From Zoogloea sp041914405 (GTDB lineage: Bacteria; Pseudomonadota; Gammaproteobacteria; Burkholderiales; Rhodocyclaceae): a DNA stretch of 64,000 nt. The position numbers and the translations under genes are program-made. The notes under the pieces were generated by a model that worked only from the letters and a program-made list of their open reading frames with translations, searched no databases and was not told where the DNA came from. The DNA is taken from assembly GCF_041914405.1 (NCBI RefSeq), contig NZ_JAYSDK010000014.1:1-64000 (forward strand). The letters run 5' to 3'. This document shows, piece after piece, positions 16,255-24,515 of the stretch (within the stretch, counting starts at the first letter, position 1; every line of letters begins with the position of its first letter).

Positions 16255-18177
16255 TCAAGACGACTTGCGCACGCGCAAATACCATTCGCACAGCAAGCGT
16301 ACCTGCTTCTCGGTGTAGCCCTTTTCGATCATGCGATTGACGAAGTTCTGGTGCTTCTTCTGTTCGTCGCCGCTGGCTTTGGCGTTGAAGCTGATGACTG
16401 GCAGCAGATCTTCGGTGTTGGAGAACATCTTCTTCTCGATGACGGCCCGCAGCTTTTCATAGCTGGTCCAGCTGGGGTTCTTGCCGCTGTTTTTTGCGCG
16501 CGCACGCAGTACGAAGTTGACCACCTCGTTGCGGAAGTCTTTCGGGTTGCTGATGCCGGCCGGCTTCTCGATCTTTTCGAGCTCGTCGTTGAGGGCGTTG
16601 CGGTCGAGGATCTCGCCGGTGTTCTGGTCACGGTATTCCTGATCCTGGATCCAGAAGTCGGCGTAGGTGACGTAGCGGTCAAAGATATTCTGCCCATACT
16701 CGCTGTAGCTCTCGAGATACGCAGTCTGGATTTCCTTGCCGATGAACTCCGCATAGCGCGGGGCGAGGAACTCCTTGATGAAGGCCAGGTAGCGGGATTC
16801 GTTTTCCGGCGGGAACTGCTCCTGGGCGATCTGCTGTTCCAGCACATACATCAGGTGCACCGGATTGGCCGCGACTTCCCGGTGGTCGAAGTTGAAGACC
16901 TTGGACAGCACCTTGAAGGCGAAGCGGGTGGACAGGCCGTTCATCCCTTCGTCCACGCCGGCGTAGTCGCGGTACTCCTGATAGCTCTTGGCCTTCGGGT
17001 CAGTGTCCTTCAGGTTTTCGCCGTCGTAGACGCGCATCTTGGAAAAGATGCTCGAGTTCTCTGGCTCCTTGAGGCGTGACAGCACCGCGAACTGGGCCAT
17101 CATCTTGAGGGTGTCCGGTGCGCACGGAGCGTGGGACAGGGAGCTGTGGGTCAGTAGCTTGTCGTAGATTCGGATCTCGTCGGACGTCCGCAGGCAGTAC
17201 GGCACCTTCACGGTATAGATGCGGTCGAGGAAGGCTTCGTTGTTGCGGTTGTTGCGGAAGGCCATCCACTCGGACTCGTTGGAGTGGGCCATCACGATGC
17301 CGTCGAAGGGGATCGCACCGAAGCCTTCGGTGCCCTTGTAGTTGCCTTCTTGGGTGGCAGTGAGCAGCGGATGCAGCACCTTGATCGGCGCTTTGAACAT
17401 TTCCACGAACTCAAGCAACCCACGGTTGGCCAGGCACAGGCCGCCGGAGTAGGAGTAGGCGTCCGGATCATCCTGGGAATACTGCTCGAGCTTGCGGATG
17501 TCGATCTTGCCGACAAGGGAGGAGATGTCCTGGTTGTTCTCGTCGCCCGGCTCGGTCTTGGCGACGGCGATCTGGCGCAGCACGGAGGGACGCAGCTTCA
17601 CGACGCGGAACTTGGTGATGTCGCCATTGAACTCATGCAGGCGCTTGACCGCCCACGGGCTCATGATTGTATTGAGGTAGCGCCGCGGAATCCCGTAGTC
17701 GTCTTCCAGGATCGCCCCGTCCTCGACCGAACTGAACAGGCCCAGTGGCGACTCATGCACGGGCGAACCCTTGATGGCATAAAACGGGATCTTCTCCACC
17801 AGACTCTTAAGCTTCTCAGCCAGGGAGCTCTTGCCGCCGCCCACGGGGCCCAGCAGGTAGAGAATCTGTTTCTTTTCCTCCAGCCCCTGCGCGGCATGTC
17901 GGAAATACGACACGATGTTCTCGATCGACTCCTCCATTCCGTAGAAGTCCCGGAAGGCGGGATAGATCTTGATCATCTTGTTGGAAAAGATGCGCGACAG
18001 GCGCGGATCGAGTCGGGTGTCCACGAGCTCCGGTTGGCCGATCGCCTGCAGCATGCGTTCGGCGGACGTGGCGTAGGCCATGGGATCGGATTTGCACAGT
18101 TCCAGGTATTCCTGGATCGACATTTCCTCTTCCTTGGCGGACTCGAAGCGGGCCTGGAAGCTGGTAAAGATACTCAT
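16255..18177 (-). CDS. prkA: PrkA family serine protein kinase (YeaG)
   Basis: A 640-aa protein with an AAA+ ATPase domain (Walker A GPVGGGKSS near residue 110) and the PrkA C-terminal domain with similarity to eukaryote-type kinases. Family members are stress-induced serine kinases or Lon-like ATPases; in E. coli YeaG helps adaptation to nitrogen starvation. It is the first gene of the prkA-yeaH-spoVR operon. An AGGAGACC ribosome binding site lies just before the ATG. Confidence 0.94.
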   Translation of the reverse strand: MSIFTSFQARFESAKEEEMSIQEYLELCKSDPMAYATSAERMLQAIGQPELVDTRLDPRLSRIFSNKMIKIYPAFRDFYGMEESIENIVSYFRHAAQGLEEKKQILYLLGPVGGGKSSLAEKLKSLVEKIPFYAIKGSPVHESPLGLFSSVEDGAILEDDYGIPRRYLNTIMSPWAVKRLHEFNGDITKFRVVKLRPSVLRQIAVAKTEPGDENNQDISSLVGKIDIRKLEQYSQDDPDAYSYSGGLCLANRGLLEFVEMFKAPIKVLHPLLTATQEGNYKGTEGFGAIPFDGIVMAHSNESEWMAFRNNRNNEAFLDRIYTVKVPYCLRTSDEIRIYDKLLTHSSLSHAPCAPDTLKMMAQFAVLSRLKEPENSSIFSKMRVYDGENLKDTDPKAKSYQEYRDYAGVDEGMNGLSTRFAFKVLSKVFNFDHREVAANPVHLMYVLEQQIAQEQFPPENESRYLAFIKEFLAPRYAEFIGKEIQTAYLESYSEYGQNIFDRYVTYADFWIQDQEYRDQNTGEILDRNALNDELEKIEKPAGISNPKDFRNEVVNFVLRARAKNSGKNPSWTSYEKLRAVIEKKMFSNTEDLLPVISFNAKASGDEQKKHQNFVNRMIEKGYTEKQVRLLCEWYLRVRKSS

Positions 18178-18564
18178 CTAAGGTCTCCTGGGGCACAGAC
18201 CCGGACCGGGGCGCCGGGGTCGCCATGTATGTACGGGACATACGGTTGATGACGCAGATACTTGAGCACCTCGTGAAGCTTGTCGCATTTGCCGTGGAGG
18301 CTGACGGACACGGCCATTTCATTCCATGTGATAGCAGAAAGATAAATGGAGTTCCGTATTGCGTGGGGCAGTTTTTCACATCTGTCGCCCTAAAGCCAAG
18401 CACTGGCGCGGGGGCTGCGGATGGAGCGAAGCCCTGTGTTAGACTAAAGGTTTTTCCGACGACTCCGTCCGACGGGATGAAATAGACGGCACAGGTTTTG
18501 CTAAGTGTTGTCTGTCCTGTTTGCGGAGCGTTTTTGTCAAGAACGATCAGGGAATTATCTTTTC
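18178..18564. other. Divergent intergenic region between prkA and tig
   Basis: This 387-base stretch must hold the promoters of both the prkA operon and the tig-clpPX operon. A direct repeat TCCGACG occurs twice around 18456-18474. No gene with a plausible ribosome binding site and codon pattern was found, and no convincing sigma-54 element was seen. Confidence 0.5.
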
Positions 18565-19866
18565 ATGAGCAACCAGGTTACCGTGAGCGCGCTCGAGCGC
18601 CGTATCGACATGTCCGTGCCGCTGTCCGAAATCGACAAGGATGTCGAGGCGCGTCTGAAGCAGATGGCTCGTACCGTCAAGATGCCGGGCTTCCGTCCGG
18701 GCAAGGTGCCGTACCGTCTAGTCGCCCAGTCCTACGGCCCGCAGGCCCGCTCCGAGGCTATCGGCGCTGCCGTTGAAAAGGCTCTTGGTGAACAGATCCG
18801 CGCACAGAGCCTGCGCGTCGCTGGCTACCCAAGCATCGAGCCGAAGGAAAGCACCGCCACCGACGTGCTGGAATTCAGCGCCGTCTTCGAGGTCTACCCG
18901 GAAGTCGTGATTGCTGACGTGAGCGCCCAGGAAGTCGAGCGTCCCCAACTTACCGTCGGTGACGCCGAAGTGGACAAGACCCTGGACGTGCTGCGCAAGC
19001 AACGCACCAATTTTGTGCCGGCCGAGCGTGCTGCCCAGGACGGCGACCGCGTGACGGTGGACTTCACCGGCCGCAAAGATGGTGTCGAGTTCGACGGCGG
19101 CAAGGCGACCGACTTCCCGTTCGTGATCGGCGGCGGCCAGATGCTTAAGGACTTCGAAACCGCGGTGCTGGGCCTGAACATCGGCGAGAGCAAAACTTTC
19201 GACATGACCTTCCCGGCTGACTATCACGCAGCCCACCTGGCTGGCCAGACCGTGCAGTTCGAAGTTGCCCTGAAGAAGGTCGAGGAGCCCAAGCTGCCCG
19301 AGATCGATGCGGAGTTCGCCAAGTCCCTGGGCGTTGCCGACGGTGATGTGGCCAAGATGCGCGAAGAAGTGAAGGCCAACCTGGAGCGCGAAGTGAAGCG
19401 CCGTGTGCAGGCCAAGCTCAAGGAGCGTGTGATGAACGTGCTGATCGAGACCCATCCGATCGAAGTGCCGAAGGCGCTGGTCGAGCAGGAGTCCCATCAG
19501 CTGGCTGAAAACGCCAAGAAGGATTTCGAAGCTCGTGGCATGAAGACCAAGGACCTGCCGATCGAGCCCGCCTGGTTTGCCGAGCAGGCTGAGCGTCGCG
19601 TCAAGCTGGGTCTGATCATGTCCGAACTGGTCAAGAGCAAGGACTTGCTGGCCAAGCCCGAGCAGATCCGTGCCGTGATTGAAGATTTTGCAGCAAGCTA
19701 CGAAGACCCGAGCGAGGTCGTGAGCTGGTACTACTCGCAGCCCCAGCGTCTGGCCCAGGCCGAGGCTCTGGTGATCGAGGACAACGTGGTCGAGTGGGTC
19801 GTCAGCAATGCCAAGACGACCGATGTCGCCACTTCTTTTGACGACTTGATGGGTAATGCGGCTTAA
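18565..19866 (+). CDS. tig: Trigger factor
   Basis: A 433-aa ribosome-associated chaperone and peptidyl-prolyl isomerase that meets nascent chains at the exit tunnel. Domain order is the ribosome-binding domain with the signature GFRPGKVPYRLV near residue 45 (typical GFRxGKxP), the FKBP-like PPIase domain (VTVDFTGRKDGVEFDGG, about 150-240) and the helical substrate arms. The frame is open 20 codons further upstream, but MSNQVTVSALERR is the usual start. It heads the tig-clpP-clpX operon. Confidence 0.96.
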   Translation: MSNQVTVSALERRIDMSVPLSEIDKDVEARLKQMARTVKMPGFRPGKVPYRLVAQSYGPQARSEAIGAAVEKALGEQIRAQSLRVAGYPSIEPKESTATDVLEFSAVFEVYPEVVIADVSAQEVERPQLTVGDAEVDKTLDVLRKQRTNFVPAERAAQDGDRVTVDFTGRKDGVEFDGGKATDFPFVIGGGQMLKDFETAVLGLNIGESKTFDMTFPADYHAAHLAGQTVQFEVALKKVEEPKLPEIDAEFAKSLGVADGDVAKMREEVKANLEREVKRRVQAKLKERVMNVLIETHPIEVPKALVEQESHQLAENAKKDFEARGMKTKDLPIEPAWFAEQAERRVKLGLIMSELVKSKDLLAKPEQIRAVIEDFAASYEDPSEVVSWYYSQPQRLAQAEALVIEDNVVEWVVSNAKTTDVATSFDDLMGNAA

Positions 19867-19887
19867 TCCCGCGGAAAGCGACGGCAA

Positions 19888-20532
19888 ATGAATCCCTTTA
19901 CACCCCCGAATTCTCGTACTGACTGGGATCCGGTCGGCCTCGGCCTGATTCCGATGGTTGTCGAACAGAGCGGTCGCGGCGAGCGCTCGTACGACATCTA
20001 CTCGCGTCTTCTCAAGGAGCGGGTGGTGTTCCTGGTTGGTCCGGTCAATGATGTAACGGCCAATCTGATCGTTGCCCAGCTGCTGTTCCTTGAGTCGGAA
20101 AATCCGGACAAGGACATCTTTTTCTACATCAACTCCCCCGGCGGTTCGGTCACCGCAGGGATGGCGATCTACGACACCATGCAGTTCATCAAACCCAATG
20201 TCAGCACGCTGTGCATCGGGCAGGCTGCAAGCATGGGCGCCTTCCTGCTGGCGGCCGGCGAGAAGGGCAAGCGTTTTTCGCTGCCCAACTCGCGGATTAT
20301 GATTCACCAGCCGCTGGGCGGTTTCCAGGGGCAGGCCTCGGATATCGAGATCCATGCCCGCGAGATCCTGTCCCTGCGCGCCAAGCTGAACGACATGCTG
20401 GCCAAGCACACCGGCCAGTCCGTCGAGCAGATCGAGCGTGATACCGATCGGGACAACTTCATGTCTTCGGAAGAAGCCGTCCGCTACGGCCTGGTGGACA
20501 AGGTCCTGACCAGCCGCAACGACGTGGTTTGA
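19888..20532 (+). CDS. clpP: ATP-dependent Clp protease proteolytic subunit
   Basis: A 214-aa serine protease that forms the double-heptamer chamber working with ClpX and ClpA. The catalytic Ser is in GQAASMGAFLL, the His in MIHQPLGG, and the Asp follows in ERDTDRDNFMS. It starts 21 bases after tig and precedes clpX by 38 bases. Confidence 0.97.
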   Translation: MNPFTPPNSRTDWDPVGLGLIPMVVEQSGRGERSYDIYSRLLKERVVFLVGPVNDVTANLIVAQLLFLESENPDKDIFFYINSPGGSVTAGMAIYDTMQFIKPNVSTLCIGQAASMGAFLLAAGEKGKRFSLPNSRIMIHQPLGGFQGQASDIEIHAREILSLRAKLNDMLAKHTGQSVEQIERDTDRDNFMSSEEAVRYGLVDKVLTSRNDVV

Positions 20533-20570
20533 TGGTCTTCTAGCTTCAAGTACAGAGAGAAAGGGCAGTA

Positions 20571-21842
20571 ATGGCGGACAAGAAAACAAGCGGTGAAAAG
20601 CTCTTGTATTGCTCGTTCTGCGGCAAGAGCCAACACGAGGTCCGCAAGTTGATCGCGGGTCCGTCCGTGTTCATCTGCGATGAGTGCATCGAGCTCTGCA
20701 ACGACATCATTCGCGATGAGATTACTGCAGACACCGGTGGTGCCAAGGGTGTCAAGGGCGAGCTGCCTTCCCCGAAGGAGATCAGTGCGATCCTCGACCA
20801 GTATGTGATCGGCCAGGCTTCGGCAAAGCGCATCCTCTCGGTGGCGGTGTACAACCACTACAAGCGGCTGCGTCATCTGTCGAAGACCCACGATGAGGTC
20901 GAGCTGTCGAAGAGCAACATCCTGCTGGTCGGCCCGACGGGTTCCGGCAAGACGCTGCTCGCCCAGACCCTGGCACGCCTTCTCAATGTGCCCTTCGTGA
21001 TGGCGGATGCGACGACCCTTACCGAGGCAGGCTATGTCGGTGAGGACGTCGAGAACATCATCCAGAAGCTGCTGCAGAAGTGCGATTACGAGGTGGACAA
21101 GGCCCAGCAGGGCATCGTCTATATCGACGAGATCGACAAGATCTCCCGCAAGTCCGACAACCCGTCGATCACCCGCGATGTGTCCGGCGAGGGCGTGCAG
21201 CAGGCCCTGCTGAAGCTCATCGAAGGCACCATCGCGTCGGTTCCGCCGCAGGGCGGTCGCAAGCACCCGAACCAGGATTTCGTGCAGGTGGATACCACCA
21301 ACATCCTGTTCGTCTGTGGCGGCGCCTTCGATGGCCTCGACAAGGTGATCCGCAACCGTACCGAGAAGGTCGGCATCGGCTTCGGCGCGGAAGTGAAGAG
21401 CCGTGAGAACAAGGATCTGTCCGAATCCCTGCGTGAAGTGGAACCGGGTGACCTGATCAAGTTCGGCCTCATCCCCGAACTGATCGGCCGTCTGCCTGTG
21501 GTCGCGACACTGCAGGAATTGGACGAAGAAGCACTGATCCAGATTCTCATAGAACCGAAGAACGCGCTGATCAAGCAGTATCAGAAACTCTTCTCGATGG
21601 AAGGCGTCGAACTCGAAGTGCGTCCGGCGGCCCTGCAGGCGATTGCCCGCAAGGCGCTGAAACGCAAGACGGGTGCCCGCGGCCTGCGCTCGATTCTCGA
21701 GGGCACGCTGTTGGATACGATGTATGAACTGCCTTCCATGGAAAATGTTTCCAAGGTCGTGATCGATGAAGGCATGATCGATGGCAGCGCCAAACCGATC
21801 CTGATCTACGCCGATCAACCCAAGGTCTCCGGCTCCAACTGA
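20571..21842 (+). CDS. clpX: ATP-dependent Clp protease ATP-binding subunit ClpX
   Basis: A 423-aa AAA+ unfoldase. The N-terminal zinc-binding domain has two Cys pairs (CSFCGK and CDECIELC), Walker A is GPTGSGKT near residue 122, and the RTEKVGIGFGAEV segment supplies the IGF loop that docks onto ClpP. An AGAAAGGG ribosome binding site precedes the ATG. It completes the tig-clpP-clpX operon. Confidence 0.97.
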   Translation: MADKKTSGEKLLYCSFCGKSQHEVRKLIAGPSVFICDECIELCNDIIRDEITADTGGAKGVKGELPSPKEISAILDQYVIGQASAKRILSVAVYNHYKRLRHLSKTHDEVELSKSNILLVGPTGSGKTLLAQTLARLLNVPFVMADATTLTEAGYVGEDVENIIQKLLQKCDYEVDKAQQGIVYIDEIDKISRKSDNPSITRDVSGEGVQQALLKLIEGTIASVPPQGGRKHPNQDFVQVDTTNILFVCGGAFDGLDKVIRNRTEKVGIGFGAEVKSRENKDLSESLREVEPGDLIKFGLIPELIGRLPVVATLQELDEEALIQILIEPKNALIKQYQKLFSMEGVELEVRPAALQAIARKALKRKTGARGLRSILEGTLLDTMYELPSMENVSKVVIDEGMIDGSAKPILIYADQPKVSGSN

Positions 21843-21870
21843 CATCAAGCAGAAGTTTTTCGCAGGACTG

Positions 21871-21899
21871 CTTGAATTGATGTCGCTAGGGCCCCATAT
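21871..21899 (+). promoter_or_regulatory. Sigma-32 (RpoH) heat-shock promoter of lon
   Basis: CTTGAA at 21871-21876 and CCCCATAT at 21892-21899 are separated by 15 bases, an almost perfect match to the RpoH consensus (CTTGAA, 13-17 bases, CCCCATnT). Transcription would start near 21907, about 20 bases before the lon ATG. The -10 element is also part of the inverted repeat AGGGCCCC-ATAT-GGGGCCTT, so the same DNA can fold at the clpX-lon boundary. Confidence 0.85.
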
Positions 21900-21928
21900 G
21901 GGGCCTTAGTGCCTTTAAAGGAATAATC

Positions 21929-24346
21929 ATGTCGAGCACGCTTGACCTCCCCGAAGAACAGATCGAACTCCCGCTGCTGCCGCTGCGCGACGTAGTGGTG
22001 TTTCCCCACATGGTGATCCCGCTGTTCGTGGGGCGCCCCAAATCCATCAAGGCGCTCGAGAACGCCATGGAGGCCGGCAAGAGCATCCTGCTGGTGGCTC
22101 AGAAGTCCGCTGCGAAGGACGAGCCGTCGGCGGAAGACCTCTACGATCTCGGTTGTATCGCCAACATCCTGCAGATGCTCAAGCTGCCCGATGGCACCGT
22201 GAAGGTGCTGGTGGAAGGTGTGCAGCGTGCCCGCGTGGTGTCCGTCGAAGACCTGCGAACCCTGTTCGTCGCCAAGGCCCAGCCGATGCCGCTGGCCGAT
22301 GTGCCGAACAACGAGGTCGAGGCAATGCGCCGGGCCATCATCAGCCAGTTCGATCAGTACGTTAAGCTCAACAAGAAGATTCCGCCGGAAATCCTCAGCT
22401 CCCTGTCGGGTATCGAGGAGCCGGGTCGGCTCGCCGACACCATCGCCGCGCATCTGCCGCTGAAGCTCGAGCAGAAGCAGGAAATCCTCGAGATGTTCGA
22501 TGCCGGTCAGCGTCTTGAACGTCTCCTCAACCAGCTCGAGACCGAGCTGGACATCCTCCAGGTCGAAAAGCGCATCCGTGGCCGCGTCAAGCGCCAGATG
22601 GAGAAGAGCCAGCGCGAGTACTACCTCAACGAGCAGGTCAAGGCCATCCAGAAGGAGCTCGGCGAGGGCGAGGACGGCGCCGATCTCGAGGAGATGGAGA
22701 AGAAGATCAAGGCTTCCGGCATGACCAAGGAAGCCACTGCCAAGGCCCAGGCCGAGCTCAAGAAGCTGCGCCTGATGTCGCCGATGTCGGCCGAGGCGAC
22801 CGTGGTCCGTAACTACATCGAGACCCTCGTCGGCCTGCCGTGGAAGAAGAAGTCGCGCATCAGCAAGGATCTGGCCGAGGCTGAGAAGGTGCTGGACACA
22901 GAGCACTACGGCCTCGAGAAGGTCAAGGAACGCATCCTTGAATATCTTGCCGTGCAGCAGCGTGTTGACAAGCTGAAGGCGCCAATCCTGTGCCTCGTCG
23001 GCCCCCCGGGTGTCGGCAAGACCTCTCTCGGCCAGTCGGTGGCCCGTGCCACCAACCGCAAGTTCGTGCGCATGAGCCTCGGCGGCGTCCGTGACGAGGC
23101 CGAGATCCGCGGTCACCGTCGTACCTACATCGGCTCGATGCCGGGCAAGATCCTGCAGAACATGTCCAAGGTTGCGGTGCGCAACCCGCTGTTCCTGCTC
23201 GACGAAGTGGACAAGATGGGCCAGGATTTCCGTGGCGATCCGTCCTCGGCACTGCTGGAGGTGCTCGATCCGGAACAGAACTCGACCTTCGTTGACCACT
23301 ACATTGAAGTGGAATACGACCTGTCGGACGTGATGTTCGTGGCTACCGCCAACACCCTCAACATTCCGGCGCCGCTGCTCGACCGGATGGAGGTGATCCG
23401 CCTGTCCGGCTACACCGAGGACGAGAAGGTGAACATCGCCCAGCGCTACCTTGTTCCGAAGCAGATGAAGAACAACGGGATCAAGCGTGAGGAACTGTCG
23501 GTTACCGAAGACGCGATCCGCGACATCGTCCGCTTCTATACCCGCGAGGCGGGTGTGCGTGGTCTGGAGCGCGAAGTGTCCAAGGTCTGCCGCAAGGTGG
23601 TGAAGGCGCTGGTGCTCGGCAAGCGCAAGGCCAAGGTGGTCGTCAATGCCAAGACCCTCGACAAGTACCTGGGGGTACGCAAGTACTCCTACGGCGTTGC
23701 GGAGAAGGAAAACCAGGTTGGCCAGGTTACCGGTCTCGCCTGGACCGAAGTGGGTGGCGAACTGCTGACCGTTGAAGCTGTGGCACTGCCGGGCAAGGGC
23801 AAGATCATGACCACCGGCAAGCTCGGCGAGGTCATGCAGGAGTCCATCCAGGCGGCACTGTCAGTGGTACGTCGGCGCTCCAAGTCGCTGGGCATCCAGG
23901 AGGACTTCTACCAGAAGTCCGACATCCACATTCACTTGCCGGAAGGCGCGATTCCCAAGGACGGTCCGTCGGCCGGCATCGCAATCAGCACCGGCCTGGT
24001 GTCCGTGCTGACCGGTATTCCGGTGCGCTGCGATGTGGCGATGACTGGCGAAATCACCCTGCGTGGTGAAGTGCTGCCTATCGGTGGCCTGAAAGAGAAG
24101 CTGCTGGCTGCTGTCCGTGGTGGTATCCGTACCGCGCTGATCCCTGAGGAGAACGTCAAGGATTTGACCGACATTCCGGACAACGTCAAGAACGAGCTGG
24201 AAATCATCCCGGTCAAGTGGATCGACCAGGTGCTCGAGCATGCGCTGGAGCGCAAGCCAGAGCCGCTGCCGGATGTGCCGGCTGCCGAGGTGGCCGTTGC
24301 CGCTCCGGCGGAAACCCCGGACAACGGTGGTGTGGTGAAGCACTAA
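21929..24346 (+). CDS. lon: ATP-dependent protease Lon
   Basis: An 805-aa AAA+ serine protease that removes misfolded and regulatory proteins. The N-terminal LonN domain starts with LPLLPLRDVVVFPHMVIPLF, Walker A is GPPGVGKTS near residue 358, and the protease domain has the Ser of KDGPSAG near residue 680 with its Lys partner in GGLKEK about 43 residues later. It follows clpX but has its own heat-shock promoter. A short Ala/Pro-rich tail ends the protein. Confidence 0.98.
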   Translation: MSSTLDLPEEQIELPLLPLRDVVVFPHMVIPLFVGRPKSIKALENAMEAGKSILLVAQKSAAKDEPSAEDLYDLGCIANILQMLKLPDGTVKVLVEGVQRARVVSVEDLRTLFVAKAQPMPLADVPNNEVEAMRRAIISQFDQYVKLNKKIPPEILSSLSGIEEPGRLADTIAAHLPLKLEQKQEILEMFDAGQRLERLLNQLETELDILQVEKRIRGRVKRQMEKSQREYYLNEQVKAIQKELGEGEDGADLEEMEKKIKASGMTKEATAKAQAELKKLRLMSPMSAEATVVRNYIETLVGLPWKKKSRISKDLAEAEKVLDTEHYGLEKVKERILEYLAVQQRVDKLKAPILCLVGPPGVGKTSLGQSVARATNRKFVRMSLGGVRDEAEIRGHRRTYIGSMPGKILQNMSKVAVRNPLFLLDEVDKMGQDFRGDPSSALLEVLDPEQNSTFVDHYIEVEYDLSDVMFVATANTLNIPAPLLDRMEVIRLSGYTEDEKVNIAQRYLVPKQMKNNGIKREELSVTEDAIRDIVRFYTREAGVRGLEREVSKVCRKVVKALVLGKRKAKVVVNAKTLDKYLGVRKYSYGVAEKENQVGQVTGLAWTEVGGELLTVEAVALPGKGKIMTTGKLGEVMQESIQAALSVVRRRSKSLGIQEDFYQKSDIHIHLPEGAIPKDGPSAGIAISTGLVSVLTGIPVRCDVAMTGEITLRGEVLPIGGLKEKLLAAVRGGIRTALIPEENVKDLTDIPDNVKNELEIIPVKWIDQVLEHALERKPEPLPDVPAAEVAVAAPAETPDNGGVVKH

Positions 24347-24406
24347 TCGGCTTATCTGTTTCCTGCATCGACCCATTGGGTTGATGCAGGCTTTCGGATC
24401 GATAAG

Positions 24407-24446
24407 AAAGACCTTGAGCGGCTTGCCGTCGCTCAAGGTCTTTTGC
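24407..24446 (+). terminator. Intrinsic terminator of lon
   Basis: AAAGACCTTGAGCG pairs with CGCTCAAGGTCTTT across a nine-base loop and is followed by TTTGCTTTTT. A first hairpin, CCTGCATC...GATGCAGG at 24362-24390, lies just upstream. Both lie between lon and the convergent cusA stop, so they probably stop transcription from the lon side and, through the A-rich left flank, possibly from the other side. Confidence 0.8.
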
Positions 24447-24515
24447 TTTTTGCTGCTTTTGTTTCTCGCGGTATTTACGGCAGCGGCCCGAAGCGTGACG
24501 GCCGCGGGCTGGTCT

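Noticed and set aside
18225..18485. Open frame of 86 codons between prkA and tig
   Set aside because: No ribosome binding site, no recognisable family, and it covers the region that must hold two promoters.
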